A stretch of DNA of 35,503 nt from Lachnospiraceae bacterium (GCA_015057635.1 SVEB01000057.1:1-35503), one strand, 5' to 3'. Positions 16,272 to 25,222 are shown, numbered from the stretch's first letter. Numbers and translations: made by a program. The notes: a model not told the origin generated them from the sequence alone.

Positions 16272-16300
16272 TTGGAAAATTATTTAATTTATAGTATGAT
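16272..16300 (+). promoter_or_regulatory. Promoter of the alpha/beta hydrolase gene
   Basis: TTGGAA (16272-16277) and TATGAT (16295-16300) are separated by 17 bases. Transcription would start near 16307, giving a leader of about 135 bases that contains the overlapping inverted repeats at 16340-16369. Confidence 0.55.
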
Positions 16301-16339
16301 ATTTCAAAATGCATTATTATCATTGATCATTTATTATTT

Positions 16340-16369
16340 TTGTTCCGACATATTGGAACAAGTCGGAAC
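16340..16369. promoter_or_regulatory. Two overlapping, mutually exclusive inverted repeats
   Basis: GTTCCGAC (16342-16349) pairs with GTCGGAAC (16362-16369). The overlapping TTGTTCC (16340-16346) pairs with GGAACAA (16355-16361). Only one of the two hairpins can form at a time. This could be an operator downstream of the promoter or a switching leader RNA. Confidence 0.55.
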
Positions 16370-16442
16370 GTTATCAATGAGGTGGTGTATTATACATAGA
16401 AACAGCAAAGTTAAATATTATTAAGATTACAGAGGTGAAAAA

Positions 16443-17081
16443 ATGAAATTACTGATGCTTTATGGAGTGAATTGTACAAAGGATATATGGAATGAATTTA
16501 GTCCTTATTTAAAGAAATATGAAGTGGATTATGTGGAATATCCGCACGAAGTCACAGAGAAGGCAAATCGTGTAGACGACATTACCAAATGGGTTTATGA
16601 TACGTATCACGGTCAGTCTTATGATGCTGTGATCGGGCATAGCCTTGGCGGAATTATTGCATTGCAGCTTGCTTCGGAATATAATATGAATTTTCGTAAA
16701 ATCATCTTTTTGGACACAAATCTAAAACCTGCCAATGAGTTTTACCGTAATTTAATGACTCCGGGACATATGGAACAGTATGGGAAAGACATTCTTCCAA
16801 TGTTTCAAGAAGAAAGAAAATATTATACGCAGGCATTATTTGAACAGCTTCAGGGGGAATTTGATTATACATATTATTTAAACAACATCAATGAAAAAGT
16901 ATATGGTGTTTATGGCGATCGAAATATGCCGGAGTACAAAAATAAAATGGAGGATCTGAATTTATCGGATGAAACATTGGGAAGACTAGAGCTTAAATTT
17001 ATTTCCAATGCATGTCATATGATTATGATTGAGAATCCTCATGATTTATTCTTTACGCTGGAACCGATATTAGAAAACTAG
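16443..17081 (+). CDS. Alpha/beta hydrolase fold protein
   Basis: The 212-residue product has the nucleophile elbow GHSLGG with Ser67, a likely acid Asp159 in YGDRN, and a likely His192 in ACHMIM. These give a complete Ser-Asp-His triad in the right order. There is no signal peptide, so it should be cytoplasmic. The substrate cannot be inferred; esterase or thioesterase activity is plausible. AGAGGTGA precedes the ATG. It is monocistronic and convergent with sigK, and element B lies between the two genes. Confidence 0.85.
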   Translation: MKLLMLYGVNCTKDIWNEFSPYLKKYEVDYVEYPHEVTEKANRVDDITKWVYDTYHGQSYDAVIGHSLGGIIALQLASEYNMNFRKIIFLDTNLKPANEFYRNLMTPGHMEQYGKDILPMFQEERKYYTQALFEQLQGEFDYTYYLNNINEKVYGVYGDRNMPEYKNKMEDLNLSDETLGRLELKFISNACHMIMIENPHDLFFTLEPILEN

Positions 17082-17255
17082 CAGCTATGCTTTAATAGGG
17101 TGTATTTCTGTCACACATGCTTCTTTTCATAATCATCGAGTCCAGTCGGCAATCATAATTCTAGCGTCATAATTCAGCAATCACAACTCCATCGTCATAA
17201 CTTTCTTGCTCCCCTTCTATACACGGCGTTAACATTCGTGTTCACTTCCTGGTGT

Positions 17256-17490
17256 GCGATGTGAAAATGCGTTTTGCCTTTTAAACGCATTTTCGCATCG
17301 CAAAAAGAGCAGGTGGCGGTGCGGGGAAATGGAATTTGGAATGTCCGGCTCGAAGCGGACAGGGGATTGAAAAATCTTTGAGTAGCAGACAGTGGTTTCC
17401 TGTCTGATAATCGAAGATTTTTCAATTCACTGTTCGAGTTCGCGTCCGAACATTGGAATTCCATTTTCCCGCGCCGCCACCTGCTCTTTT
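17256..17490 (-). repeat. Giant hairpin element B (3' of sigK)
   Basis: The same family as element A, on the minus strand. Outer arms 17303-17348 and 17446-17490 are complementary with few mismatches. The inner stem is 17366-17381 with 17411-17426. Read on the minus strand, box 1 AATGTTCGGACGC (17453-17441) and box 2 GAGCCGGACATTC (17351-17339) are identical to those of A. The apex (17410-17382) differs from that of A at 3 of 29 positions. The accessory hairpin (17256-17301) again contains GCGATG and GCGTTT blocks and again lies 3' of the main hairpin. The outer stem is followed on the minus strand by TTTTT. It lies 24 bases beyond the sigK stop codon and between convergent genes. Confidence 0.92.
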
Positions 17491-17514
17491 GGCGATGCCC
17501 GCCAAACTAAAAAG

Positions 17515-18159
17515 TCATCCTACCTCTCCCATGGGGCAGTTATCGAACTGGTCTTTTAGTTTGCGGAGGGCCTTCTTCTCGATGCGGCTCACGTAGCTGC
17601 GGCTGATGCCGAGGCGATCGGCGATCTCGCGCTGTGTGATCTCTTTTGTGCCGGCCAGGCCATAACGCATGGTAATGATCTCCCTTTCCCTGTCAGTCAG
17701 GGTATCTGCAACAAAAAGGTATAGTTTTTTCACATTGCTTTCTAGTTCCATCACATCCACGATATCTTCGTCGGTGCTTTCTATAATATCAAGAAGGTTA
17801 ATCTCATTCCCTTCTTTGTCAGAACCAATTGGTTCATATAAATAAACCTCGCGTGCCTGCTTTTTCCCGGAACGCAGCATCATTAAGAGCTCGTTATCAA
17901 TACATCTGGATGCATAGGTGGCAAGGCGGATTCCCTTGTCTGCATCAAAGGTATCAATTGATTTAATCAAGCCAATCGTGCCGATGGAGATAAGATCATC
18001 AGTTTCTCGATCCGGCGAATTATATTTCTTAACAATGTGCGCTACGAGTCTAAGGTTGCGCTCGATTAATATATCGCGTGCGGCCTTGCTGCCTGCTTTA
18101 CATTGAAGTAACATTTCATTTTCTTCCTTTGCGCTTAACGGTTTCGGGAAAGACTTCAA
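17515..18159 (-). CDS. sigK: RNA polymerase sporulation sigma factor SigK
   Basis: SigK drives late mother-cell transcription in sporulation. The protein shows region 2 (RNLRLVAHIVKKY, DDLISIGTIGLIKSID, LATYASRCIDNELLM), PIGSDKEGNEI typical of SigK, and region 4 (ITQREIADRLGISRSYVSRIEKKAL). A GTG at 18168 is in frame, but GAGGTG there is better read as the ribosome binding site of TTG 18159, six bases on, so I use that start (214 residues). The hydrophobic pro-sequence of about 20 residues found in Bacillus pro-SigK is absent, and an in-frame stop lies upstream, as in clostridia such as C. difficile. The gene is uninterrupted. A SigE-like promoter lies at 18211-18238. Confidence 0.92.
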   Translation of the reverse strand: MKSFPKPLSAKEENEMLLQCKAGSKAARDILIERNLRLVAHIVKKYNSPDRETDDLISIGTIGLIKSIDTFDADKGIRLATYASRCIDNELLMMLRSGKKQAREVYLYEPIGSDKEGNEINLLDIIESTDEDIVDVMELESNVKKLYLFVADTLTDREREIITMRYGLAGTKEITQREIADRLGISRSYVSRIEKKALRKLKDQFDNCPMGEVG

Positions 18160-18210
18160 AGTTGGCACCTCAACGCTTAGGGGTTTATTATTAATTTATG
18201 CCAAAAGGAC

Positions 18211-18238
18211 ATTATATGTGCCTTTCCCAGTAAAATTC
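18211..18238 (-). promoter_or_regulatory. SigE-like promoter for sigK
   Basis: On the minus strand GAATTTT (18238-18232) and CATATAAT (18218-18211) are 13 bases apart. The SigE consensus has CATACAAT-like -10 elements. The -10 is good and the -35 imperfect. Confidence 0.45.
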
Positions 18239-18244
18239 CGTGTA

Positions 18245-18271
18245 ATAGCAACCCTCCTTGATTCATACAAT
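18245..18271 (+). promoter_or_regulatory. SigE-like promoter for the M23 peptidase gene
   Basis: ATA (18245-18247), then 16 bases, then CATACAAT (18264-18271), which fits the Bacillus SigE consensus well. Transcription would start about 25 bases before the ATG. Confidence 0.55.
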
Positions 18272-18300
18272 ACAGTGATGGTTGTATTAGGTGAGAAGAA

Positions 18301-19632
18301 ATGCGGAAAAAATGGAAAGCATCATACGTGATTCTTGGAGAGGCTGTTATTGTATTGGTTCTATTTACAATACTGATTTTTCGTGCCATAGATCGAAAAG
18401 AAGTCGCGAATGAGGTGAAGAGTGAGACGACAATGTCAGAAAGCAGCGAAAACTCCAGTACACAGGAGGAAACCAATTCACTGGAACCAAAAAAGTATAT
18501 CAAATGGGTGGACTTCAATATATGCTGCAGTGCACTGGATCAAGCATACAAGTACGATGTTGAGACCCATAACAAGGATATTGAGCTTCACTGGATTGAA
18601 CTGTTGGCTTATATGGCCTGTAAAAATGGAGGAGATTTTTCAAAATATAAAGAGAAAGATATGGCAGCGGTCGCAGATAAAATTTTAAATGGAGAAGCAA
18701 CAATGGAAAGCCTGACTGCTGATTTAAAATATTACGACTATTATCTGGAGGCTTATACCGCTATATTAGGAGGACTTGTCGGAGAGTATCAGATTGAGGT
18801 GTTGAAGGAAGAAAGCGATGCGGCAATGGATAGGAATGGTCCGGCGGTGAATCTTGACTTTGCGGCGATTACAAGCCTTCCGGGAAAGAAGATTCTAGCG
18901 GATGCAGAAGATGAACTGCAGGAAGTTTTTAATTTCAATGTAGCAGGTGAACTGACGCCGACGATCAGTCCGGTTCTGACAGATGGGCTCACACCGGTAC
19001 CGACGGTGGAAGAGAAAAAGGAGGCCGAGAAAGTATGGGTGACCAGATATGGGCTGAAAGCATTTTCGCCGATTGCAAAGGGATATTATTATTATGATTA
19101 TGATGACTTTGGGGTTGCCAGATCCTATGGATATAAAAGAAAGCACCTGGGCCACGATATGATGGGAGAAGTAGGGACTCCGATCGTTGCAGTGGAATCC
19201 GGATATGTGGAAGCGCTTGGATGGAATCGCTACGGCGGCTGGCGGATCGGCATTCGAAGTTTTGATCATAAGAGGTATTACTATTATGCACATTTGCGTA
19301 AGAATTTCCCATACAATAAGTCACTTGAAGTGGGCAGTGTTGTTACGGCAGGAGATGTGATCGGATATCTTGGCAGAACCGGATATTCCAATACCGAGAA
19401 TACAAATGGAATTGAGACTGCACATCTGCATTTTGGAATTCAGCTGATTTTCGATGAATCCCAAAAGGAAGGAAACAATGAAATCTGGATTGATATTTAT
19501 AGTCTGACGAAGTTTTTATATAAGAATAGGGTGGAGACCGTTAAGAATCAGGAAACAAAGGAATATTCCCGTATTTATGATATGAGAGATCCGGTGGCGG
19601 AAGAATACGAGAAGACAATGTCCGGGCAATAA
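18301..19632 (+). CDS. Membrane-anchored M23 (LytM) family peptidase
   Basis: The 443-residue product has one N-terminal membrane segment (about 9-29). A low-complexity Ser/Glu linker follows, then a helical region of unknown fold (about 60-200) and a C-terminal LytM domain (about 255-410). The zinc ligands look intact: HLGHD and AHLHFGI, with YYYYAHL between them. It should hydrolyse peptidoglycan cross-bridges or act in a SpoIIQ-like scaffold. The divergent sigK and the SigE-like promoter suggest mother-cell expression during sporulation (inference). The ribosome binding site is AGGTGAG before the ATG. Confidence 0.85.
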   Translation: MRKKWKASYVILGEAVIVLVLFTILIFRAIDRKEVANEVKSETTMSESSENSSTQEETNSLEPKKYIKWVDFNICCSALDQAYKYDVETHNKDIELHWIELLAYMACKNGGDFSKYKEKDMAAVADKILNGEATMESLTADLKYYDYYLEAYTAILGGLVGEYQIEVLKEESDAAMDRNGPAVNLDFAAITSLPGKKILADAEDELQEVFNFNVAGELTPTISPVLTDGLTPVPTVEEKKEAEKVWVTRYGLKAFSPIAKGYYYYDYDDFGVARSYGYKRKHLGHDMMGEVGTPIVAVESGYVEALGWNRYGGWRIGIRSFDHKRYYYYAHLRKNFPYNKSLEVGSVVTAGDVIGYLGRTGYSNTENTNGIETAHLHFGIQLIFDESQKEGNNEIWIDIYSLTKFLYKNRVETVKNQETKEYSRIYDMRDPVAEEYEKTMSGQ

Positions 19633-19639
19633 AGAATGA

Positions 19640-19960
19640 AAAATCTATGAAGTGATTATTATGCAAAATAATAAAGCAATTTGTTATGAAATGTTGTGCA
19701 TTTTTGAAACAATATTATGTGTGCAATACAGAAAGCTTGGATTGCATAATGTGCAAGTAAAGTACAAAATAGGCAGTATTATTTAGAAATATAGGAAAGA
19801 ACATAGGAATGATATAAAAAAGAAAAAAGAAATAGAATGAAAAATGTTATTTTATAAGTAAAATAATGCAAGAATCTAAAGTAGTTTGGATGTGTGCATT
19901 AGTGTGCATAAATTGGAAAAAATATGAATTTTTCTTGCTACATTTGCATGATTGTAGTAC
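19640..19960. promoter_or_regulatory. TGCA-rich regulatory cluster upstream of the LacI gene
   Basis: About nine TGCA motifs occur in roughly 320 bases, several as TGTGCAT or TTGCAT. They include the palindrome TTGCATAATGTGCAA (19742-19756). Thirteen bases of it (ATTGCATAATGTG) recur at 33354-33366 upstream of the mannanase. No gene is seen in 19633-20046. I read this as a multi-site regulator-binding region, possibly for the adjacent LacI protein. Confidence 0.45.
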
Positions 19961-19963
19961 AAT
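19935..19963 (+). promoter_or_regulatory. Promoter of the LacI-family regulator
   Basis: TTGCTA (19935-19940), a 17-base spacer and TACAAT (19958-19963). The spacer contains a TTTGCAT element of the TGCA cluster, so a bound regulator could block it. Confidence 0.55.
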
Positions 19964-20046
19964 ACCAGTATAGAAAACAGGTTCCAATCATCCGAACAGA
20001 GATCCGGCTAGTAACGTTGGACCAGGGAATCTTATGAGGTGAAGGT

Positions 20047-21114
20047 ATGAAGAAGGTAACAATACAGGATGTAGCAAAAGAACTGAATTTATCCAGGAAT
20101 ACTGTGGCGAAGGCACTGAATAATAGCGATATGGTAGCATATGAAACGAGGTACGTGGTAATTGAGAAAGCATATGAGATGGGATATACGAAGATATCAC
20201 CGCTTGTGATGAATGAGTTTAAGCTAAAAAATAAGACAGAGGAGCCAAAGACTATTGTAGTGCTCACAAGAAGGGAAATCTCAATCTTCTGGAACCGGAT
20301 TATTATGGGAATATCGGATGAACTCAATAAGTACAGCTGTAAGCTTCAGCTAAACTTTATCAGTGAGGAAGACGAGAAGAACCTGATCCTCCCGGTGAAC
20401 CTGGATAATGAAGCGAGTGGAATCATTATTTTAAGTGTATTTAGCAGAGAATATATCAGACAGATTGAGAAGAAGAGCATACCGATTGTATATCTGGATG
20501 CACCGAGCAATGTGGGGACCTATCCGGTAAAGGGAGATATTCTGTACTGCGAAGGCAATTACAGCACAAGACAGATGACAAAGAACTTAATCGATCAGGG
20601 GATTAAGGATATTGGTTTTATTGGGGATATTACATACTGCAAGACAATTGCAGACCGCTATAATGGATTTATTGCGGCAATGATGGATAGCAAGATAGAG
20701 ATTGATTACAGCATCATCGCAGTCGCTCATAAGCCGAGACGATATTACTGCATGCAGGAAGTAAAAGAGGCTTTAGATGGTTTTTCTCATATCCCGAAGG
20801 CAATCGTATGTGCCAATGATGATATTGCCTTAGATGCAATACGGTATTTGAAGCAAAAAGGGTACCAAGTGCCGAATGATGTAGCAATCACAGGCTACGA
20901 TAACGTGGAGGAGCTTGCACAGGTAGAGCCAATCCTTACGACCGTACGGGTAGGAAACCAGAGACTTGGAAGAAGACTGGTGCAGCAGCTGTTATTCCGT
21001 ATTAAGAATCCGGAGTTTCCAATGGAGATGATTTCGGTAGGCGTAGAAGTGATTTTTCGCGAATCCAGCCAAATTTATCCAGAGAGTGCAGCCAGAACTA
21101 GTTTGATTCAGTAA
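20047..21114 (+). CDS. LacI/GalR-family transcriptional regulator
   Basis: The 355-residue protein opens with the LacI helix-turn-helix (VTIQDVAKELNLSRNTVAKALNN) and continues into a sugar-binding-protein-like domain (about 60-340), with CANDDIALDAIRYLKQKGYQVPNDVAITGYDN. AGGTGAAGG precedes the ATG. The hinge lacks a clear canonical LacI hinge sequence. Targets are unknown. TGCA clusters upstream of itself and of the mannanase make autoregulation and carbohydrate control reasonable guesses. aguA follows 84 bases later, so it might instead belong to that locus. Confidence 0.9.
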   Translation: MKKVTIQDVAKELNLSRNTVAKALNNSDMVAYETRYVVIEKAYEMGYTKISPLVMNEFKLKNKTEEPKTIVVLTRREISIFWNRIIMGISDELNKYSCKLQLNFISEEDEKNLILPVNLDNEASGIIILSVFSREYIRQIEKKSIPIVYLDAPSNVGTYPVKGDILYCEGNYSTRQMTKNLIDQGIKDIGFIGDITYCKTIADRYNGFIAAMMDSKIEIDYSIIAVAHKPRRYYCMQEVKEALDGFSHIPKAIVCANDDIALDAIRYLKQKGYQVPNDVAITGYDNVEELAQVEPILTTVRVGNQRLGRRLVQQLLFRIKNPEFPMEMISVGVEVIFRESSQIYPESAARTSLIQ

Positions 21115-21198
21115 GTGGTATTTACTTTTTAGATAGTTTTTGATAAGATACTTGGGAAATCAACCATTTCTTATGGGGACGCTAGAAAGGAAATAAGG

Positions 21199-22299
21199 AT
21201 GAAAATACTGCATACAACTCCAGCAGCAGATGGTTTTTTTATGCCTGCTGAGTTTGAAGAACACGACGGCTGTTTTATGATATGGCCGGAGAGAGCAGAT
21301 TCCTGGCAGTACGGGGGAATTGCGGCAAAGAAAGCTTTTGCCAAAGTGGCAATGGCGATCGCGAAATCAGAAGAAGTGACGATGTTAGCAAGTGCGGCTG
21401 AATATGATACAGCAAGACGCATGCTTCCGGAATATATACGGGTGGTGGAGATGTCCACCGATGATGCCTGGGCAAGAGACTGTGCTCCGACATTTGTAAA
21501 GAACAAAGAGGGAGAAGTCAGGGGCATCGACTGGTATTTCAATGCATGGGGCGGTCTTGTTGACGGACTTTATTTTCCATGGGATAAAGATAATAAGGTA
21601 GCTAGAAAAGTATGTGATCTGGAACGCCTTGACTGCTATGACGCAAGGGATTTTGTGTTAGAGGGCGGATCGATTCATTCAGACGGTGAGGGGACCGTTA
21701 TGGTTACGGAAGCTTGTCTTTTAAGCAAAGGCAGGAATCCGGATATGACAAAGGATGAGATTGAAGAAAAGCTAAAGCAGTATCTTGGCGCAAAGAAAGT
21801 GATCTGGCTTGAGCGCGGAATCTATAATGATGAGACGAATGAACATGTGGATAATATCTGTGCATTTGTAAAGCCGGGAGAAGTCGTGTTAGCGTGGACG
21901 GATGATGAAGAGGATCCGCAGTATGAGCTGTCAAAGAGCTGTTATGATATTTTGTCTCAAGAGACGGATGCATGCGGCAGAAAGATTGTGATTCATAAAC
22001 TGCCTCTTCCGAAACCAATCTGCATGCAAAAAGAAGAGTGCGAAGGGTTGGCATGGATGGAAGATGAACCAACCAGGACGGACGGGGAACGTCTTGCAGC
22101 TTCTTATGTGAATTTTTATATTTCAAATGGAGCAATCGTGATGCCATCTTTTGGTGATCCGGCAGATCATGCGGCGGCTGAGATTTTAGGAGAACTGTTC
22201 CCGGAGCGCGAGATTATTCCGATTTCGGCAAGGGACATCTTAATTGGCGGCGGGAATATTCACTGCATTACACAGCAGCTTCCAAAGGCAGTAAGATAA
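21199..22299 (+). CDS. aguA: Agmatine deiminase
   Basis: AguA hydrolyses agmatine to N-carbamoylputrescine and ammonia. The 366-residue protein belongs to the PPAD guanidino-modifying family. It has [14 protein letters not shown] near the start, [10 protein letters not shown], and the catalytic cysteine C356 in [11 protein letters not shown] near the end. Length is normal. aguB follows and performs the next step, so the pair makes putrescine from agmatine. No arginine decarboxylase (speA) is in the window, so agmatine must come from elsewhere in the genome or from outside. Confidence 0.95.
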   Translation: MKILHTTPAADGFFMPAEFEEHDGCFMIWPERADSWQYGGIAAKKAFAKVAMAIAKSEEVTMLASAAEYDTARRMLPEYIRVVEMSTDDAWARDCAPTFVKNKEGEVRGIDWYFNAWGGLVDGLYFPWDKDNKVARKVCDLERLDCYDARDFVLEGGSIHSDGEGTVMVTEACLLSKGRNPDMTKDEIEEKLKQYLGAKKVIWLERGIYNDETNEHVDNICAFVKPGEVVLAWTDDEEDPQYELSKSCYDILSQETDACGRKIVIHKLPLPKPICMQKEECEGLAWMEDEPTRTDGERLAASYVNFYISNGAIVMPSFGDPADHAAAEILGELFPEREIIPISARDILIGGGNIHCITQQLPKAVR

Positions 22300-22400
22300 G
22301 GAAGCAGGAAAGACAGAACACATCATACAGATGAATGAACTTCCTCTGTCAGAAAAATCAGGAAAAGAAACAGGTTTTAAAAGTAAAGGAGTAAACGGGA

Positions 22401-23264
22401 TTGAGAAAAGTAAAGGTTGCAGCGACTCAGATGAGCTGTTCATGGGATAGAGAAGAAACATTAAAGAAAGCGGATGGCATGGTAAGAGAGGCTGCCCGTC
22501 AGGGAGCGAATATCATATTACTGCAGGAACTCTTTGAGATGCCGTATTTCTGCCAGCAGGAGAGATATGAATACTATAATCTGGCTACCACACTGGAAGA
22601 AAATCCGGCGGGTAATCATTTTAAGAAAGTAGCGAAGGAATTGAATGTGGTAATTCCTGTAAGCTTTTATGAGGCAGCAGGAAATACTACATTTAATACC
22701 GTTGCGATGATCGATGCAGACGGGGAAGTATTAGGCATCTATCGCAAGACTCATATCCCTTGCGGCGAATCCTATGAGGAAAAATTCTATTTTTCCCCTG
22801 GGGATACCGGATTTAAGGTATGGAATACCCGATATGGAAAAATCGGTGTGGGAATTTGCTGGGATCAGTGGTTCCCGGAATCTGCAAGATGCATGGCATT
22901 ATTAGGGGCAGAGATTCTTTTATACCCAACCGCGATTGGTTCTGAGCCGGTCATGGAAGTGGACAGCATGGAACACTGGAGAAGATGTATGCAGGGACAT
23001 GCAGCTTCTAATATCATGCCGGTTATCGCATCCAACCGTGTGGGAACGGAGACCGATGGGACATCCATGACATTCTATGGCTCTTCCTTTATCGCAGATC
23101 AGACAGGTGCGATCATTGCAAGCGCGGATCGTACGGAAGAGACAGTATTAGTAGCGGAATTTGATTTGGATGCGATCTGGGAATACCGAATCGGATGGGG
23201 CGTATTCAGAGATCGCAGACCGGAGATGTATGGACCGTTAGGAAAGCTGGATGCTTCACGTTAA
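22401..23264 (+). CDS. aguB: N-carbamoylputrescine amidase
   Basis: AguB releases CO2 and ammonia from N-carbamoylputrescine to give putrescine. The 287-residue nitrilase-superfamily protein has the Glu-Lys-Cys triad at E43 (LLQELFE), K116 (YRKTHIP) and C153 (GICWDQWFP). The start is TTG at 22401 with AAGGAG nine bases upstream; the encoded RKVKVAATQM is the usual N-terminus. It lies 101 bases after aguA, probably in one operon. Confidence 0.95.
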   Translation: MRKVKVAATQMSCSWDREETLKKADGMVREAARQGANIILLQELFEMPYFCQQERYEYYNLATTLEENPAGNHFKKVAKELNVVIPVSFYEAAGNTTFNTVAMIDADGEVLGIYRKTHIPCGESYEEKFYFSPGDTGFKVWNTRYGKIGVGICWDQWFPESARCMALLGAEILLYPTAIGSEPVMEVDSMEHWRRCMQGHAASNIMPVIASNRVGTETDGTSMTFYGSSFIADQTGAIIASADRTEETVLVAEFDLDAIWEYRIGWGVFRDRRPEMYGPLGKLDASR

Positions 23265-23527
23265 AGAGGTTGTCTATTTAAGATAGACGGTTAGAATTAA
23301 TGTTTGAACTGCTTTTGTATTATCAATGTAGCTCATAAATCACATTAGAATCATTAATAAGTACCTTTGCATAAAGTTGTTGCTTTTTTCCATTGCTTCG
23401 TATAAAATAGTAAAGACTTAAAAACAGCAATGATAAACAGAGCGATGGAATCGAATAAGGATTCTTGCTTAACGATTCAATCATCTGAAAAAACGAGGAA
23501 AGAATAAGGAAAGGCTTGGTGTGGTTC
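23265..23527 (+). promoter_or_regulatory. Leader region of the pyr genes, with promoter and hairpin
   Basis: There is no gene here. GTCTAT/ATAGAC (23272-23287) is a small hairpin after aguB. A possible promoter is TTGTTG (23377-23382), 18 bases, TATAAA (23401-23406). The leader of about 115 bases contains GAATCG (23448-23453) pairing with CGATTC (23473-23478), extended by GATG/CATC. I do not see a clear PyrR-binding loop or a U-tract attenuator. Confidence 0.4.
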
Positions 23528-24301
23528 ATGGCTACAAAGATAAAAACAGCAGCAGTGGTTTGTTCAATCACGAAGGTGACAAATGGAATATATTCTATGT
23601 GGATAAAAGAGAAATGTATTGCGGTGGCAGCAAAGCCAGGGCAGTTCATTTCTCTTTTTTCAAAAGATGGAAGTAAACTTCTTCCAAGACCAATCAGCAT
23701 CTGTGAGGTGAATAAAGAGGCAGGGGAACTGCGTCTTGTTTACCGCGTAGCCGGGGAAGGAACAAAAGAATTCTCTAAACTAAAAGAAGGAGATTCCATT
23801 GAAGTGATGGGCCCTCTTGGAAACGGGTTTCAGTTTGCAGACGTGAAGAAGGCAGTCTTAATCGGCGGCGGTATCGGAATCCCTCCAATGCTTGAGTTAG
23901 CAAAGCAGCTTCCTTGTGAGAAAACAATCGTGCTTGGCTACCGGGATCAGGATAATTTCTTAGCAGAAGAGTTCAAAGCTTATGGGAACGTAGTCATTTC
24001 CACGGAAGATGGCAGTGTGGGGACAAAGGGAAATGTCATTGATGCAATTAAGGAAAATAAAGTAGAAGGCGATATGATTTTTGCATGTGGTCCTACACCG
24101 ATGCTAAAAGGTGTACAGGCATATGCACTGGCAAATGGAATCAATGCGGAGCTTTCCTTAGAAGAGAGAATGGCATGCGGCATCGGCGCCTGTCTTGCCT
24201 GTGTGTGCAAGTCAAAGGACAAGGATCATCATTCCAATGTGAAGAATAAGCGCGTCTGCAAGGACGGTCCGGTATTCTTTGTAGATGAAATCGAGTTTTA
24301 G
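23528..24301 (+). CDS. pyrK: Dihydroorotate dehydrogenase electron transfer subunit PyrK
   Basis: PyrK carries FAD and a 2Fe-2S cluster and lets PyrD (type 1B) use NAD+. The protein has the FAD-binding LPRPISICEV, the NAD-binding IGGGIGIPPMLELAK, and a C-terminal cysteine cluster (MACGIGACLACVC, later VCKDGPV) for 2Fe-2S. I place the start at ATG 23528 (257 residues). GTG 23519 is in frame and closer to the AAGGAAAGG ribosome binding site (23506-23514), so it cannot be excluded. pyrD follows after 15 bases. Confidence 0.93.
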   Translation: MATKIKTAAVVCSITKVTNGIYSMWIKEKCIAVAAKPGQFISLFSKDGSKLLPRPISICEVNKEAGELRLVYRVAGEGTKEFSKLKEGDSIEVMGPLGNGFQFADVKKAVLIGGGIGIPPMLELAKQLPCEKTIVLGYRDQDNFLAEEFKAYGNVVISTEDGSVGTKGNVIDAIKENKVEGDMIFACGPTPMLKGVQAYALANGINAELSLEERMACGIGACLACVCKSKDKDHHSNVKNKRVCKDGPVFFVDEIEF

Positions 24302-24316
24302 AAAAGGGGATATGGC

Positions 24317-25222
24317 ATGAATACAAAAGTTAGCATTGCAGGAGTAGAATTTAAGAATCCGGTGACAACAGCATCGGGCACATTTGGTTCCGGAGCGGAA
24401 TACAGCGAATTTGTAGATTTAAATAAGCTTGGGGCAGTGACCACGAAAGGTGTTGCCAGTATCCCGTGGGCGGGGAATGCCACACCGAGAATTGCAGAAA
24501 CATATGGAGGGATGTTAAATGCCATCGGTCTTCAGAATCCGGGTGTAGAGTTATTCAAGGAACGCGATATCCCATTTTTACGTCAGTTTGATACAAAAAT
24601 CATTGTAAATGTGTGCGGAAAATCAGTAGAAGAGTACGTAGAAGTGGTACAGAAACTAGCGGATACAGACGTGGATTTATTAGAAATCAATATTTCCTGT
24701 CCAAACGTAAAGGAAGGCTGTATTGCATTCGGACAGAATCCGAAGATGATAGAGAGCATTACTGCGGAATTAAAGAAACATGCAAAGCAGCCGATTGTTA
24801 TGAAGCTTAGTCCGAATGTGACCGATATCACAGAGATGGCAAGAGCTGCAGAAGCAGGCGGAGCGGATGCGGTATCCTTAATTAATACCTTAACCGGTAT
24901 GAAGATTGATATCCATAAAAGGGACTATTTCCTGGCAAACCGCACCGGCGGCCTTTCCGGTCCAGCAATCAAACCAATCGCAGTACGCATGGTAAATCAG
25001 GTTGCGAATGCAGTGAAGCTTCCGATCATCGGAATGGGTGGCATTCAAACCGGAGAAGATGCACTGGAATTTCTGATGGCAGGTGCCACAATGGTAGCGG
25101 TTGGAACCGCAAACTTCGCAAACCCATATGCGACAATGGATGTGCTAAAGGGAATTGAAGAGTATATGAAGCAGTATCAGGTAGCGGATATCAACGAATT
25201 AATCGGCTGCGTAAACCGCTAA
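24317..25222 (+). CDS. pyrD: Dihydroorotate dehydrogenase, type 1B catalytic subunit
   Basis: PyrD oxidises dihydroorotate to orotate with FMN. The 301-residue protein shows NPVTTASGTFGSG at the N-terminus, the catalytic cysteine in NISCPNVKEG, and phosphate-binding GMGGIQTGEDALEF. The cysteine (rather than serine) at the catalytic position and the adjacent pyrK define type 1B. It is cytoplasmic and works as a heterotetramer with PyrK. Confidence 0.96.
   Translation: MNTKVSIAGVEFKNPVTTASGTFGSGAEYSEFVDLNKLGAVTTKGVASIPWAGNATPRIAETYGGMLNAIGLQNPGVELFKERDIPFLRQFDTKIIVNVCGKSVEEYVEVVQKLADTDVDLLEINISCPNVKEGCIAFGQNPKMIESITAELKKHAKQPIVMKLSPNVTDITEMARAAEAGGADAVSLINTLTGMKIDIHKRDYFLANRTGGLSGPAIKPIAVRMVNQVANAVKLPIIGMGGIQTGEDALEFLMAGATMVAVGTANFANPYATMDVLKGIEEYMKQYQVADINELIGCVNR

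Noticed and set aside
17195..17464. Minus-strand ORF of 89 codons over element B
   Set aside because: It is explained by the hairpin sequence and lacks a good ribosome binding site.
21704..22147. Minus-strand ORF of 147 codons inside aguA
   Set aside because: It is a shadow of the conserved aguA coding frame.
23407..23527. PyrR-type attenuator ahead of pyrK
   Set aside because: The hairpin is present, but I could not find the conserved PyrR-binding loop or a terminator with U-tract.
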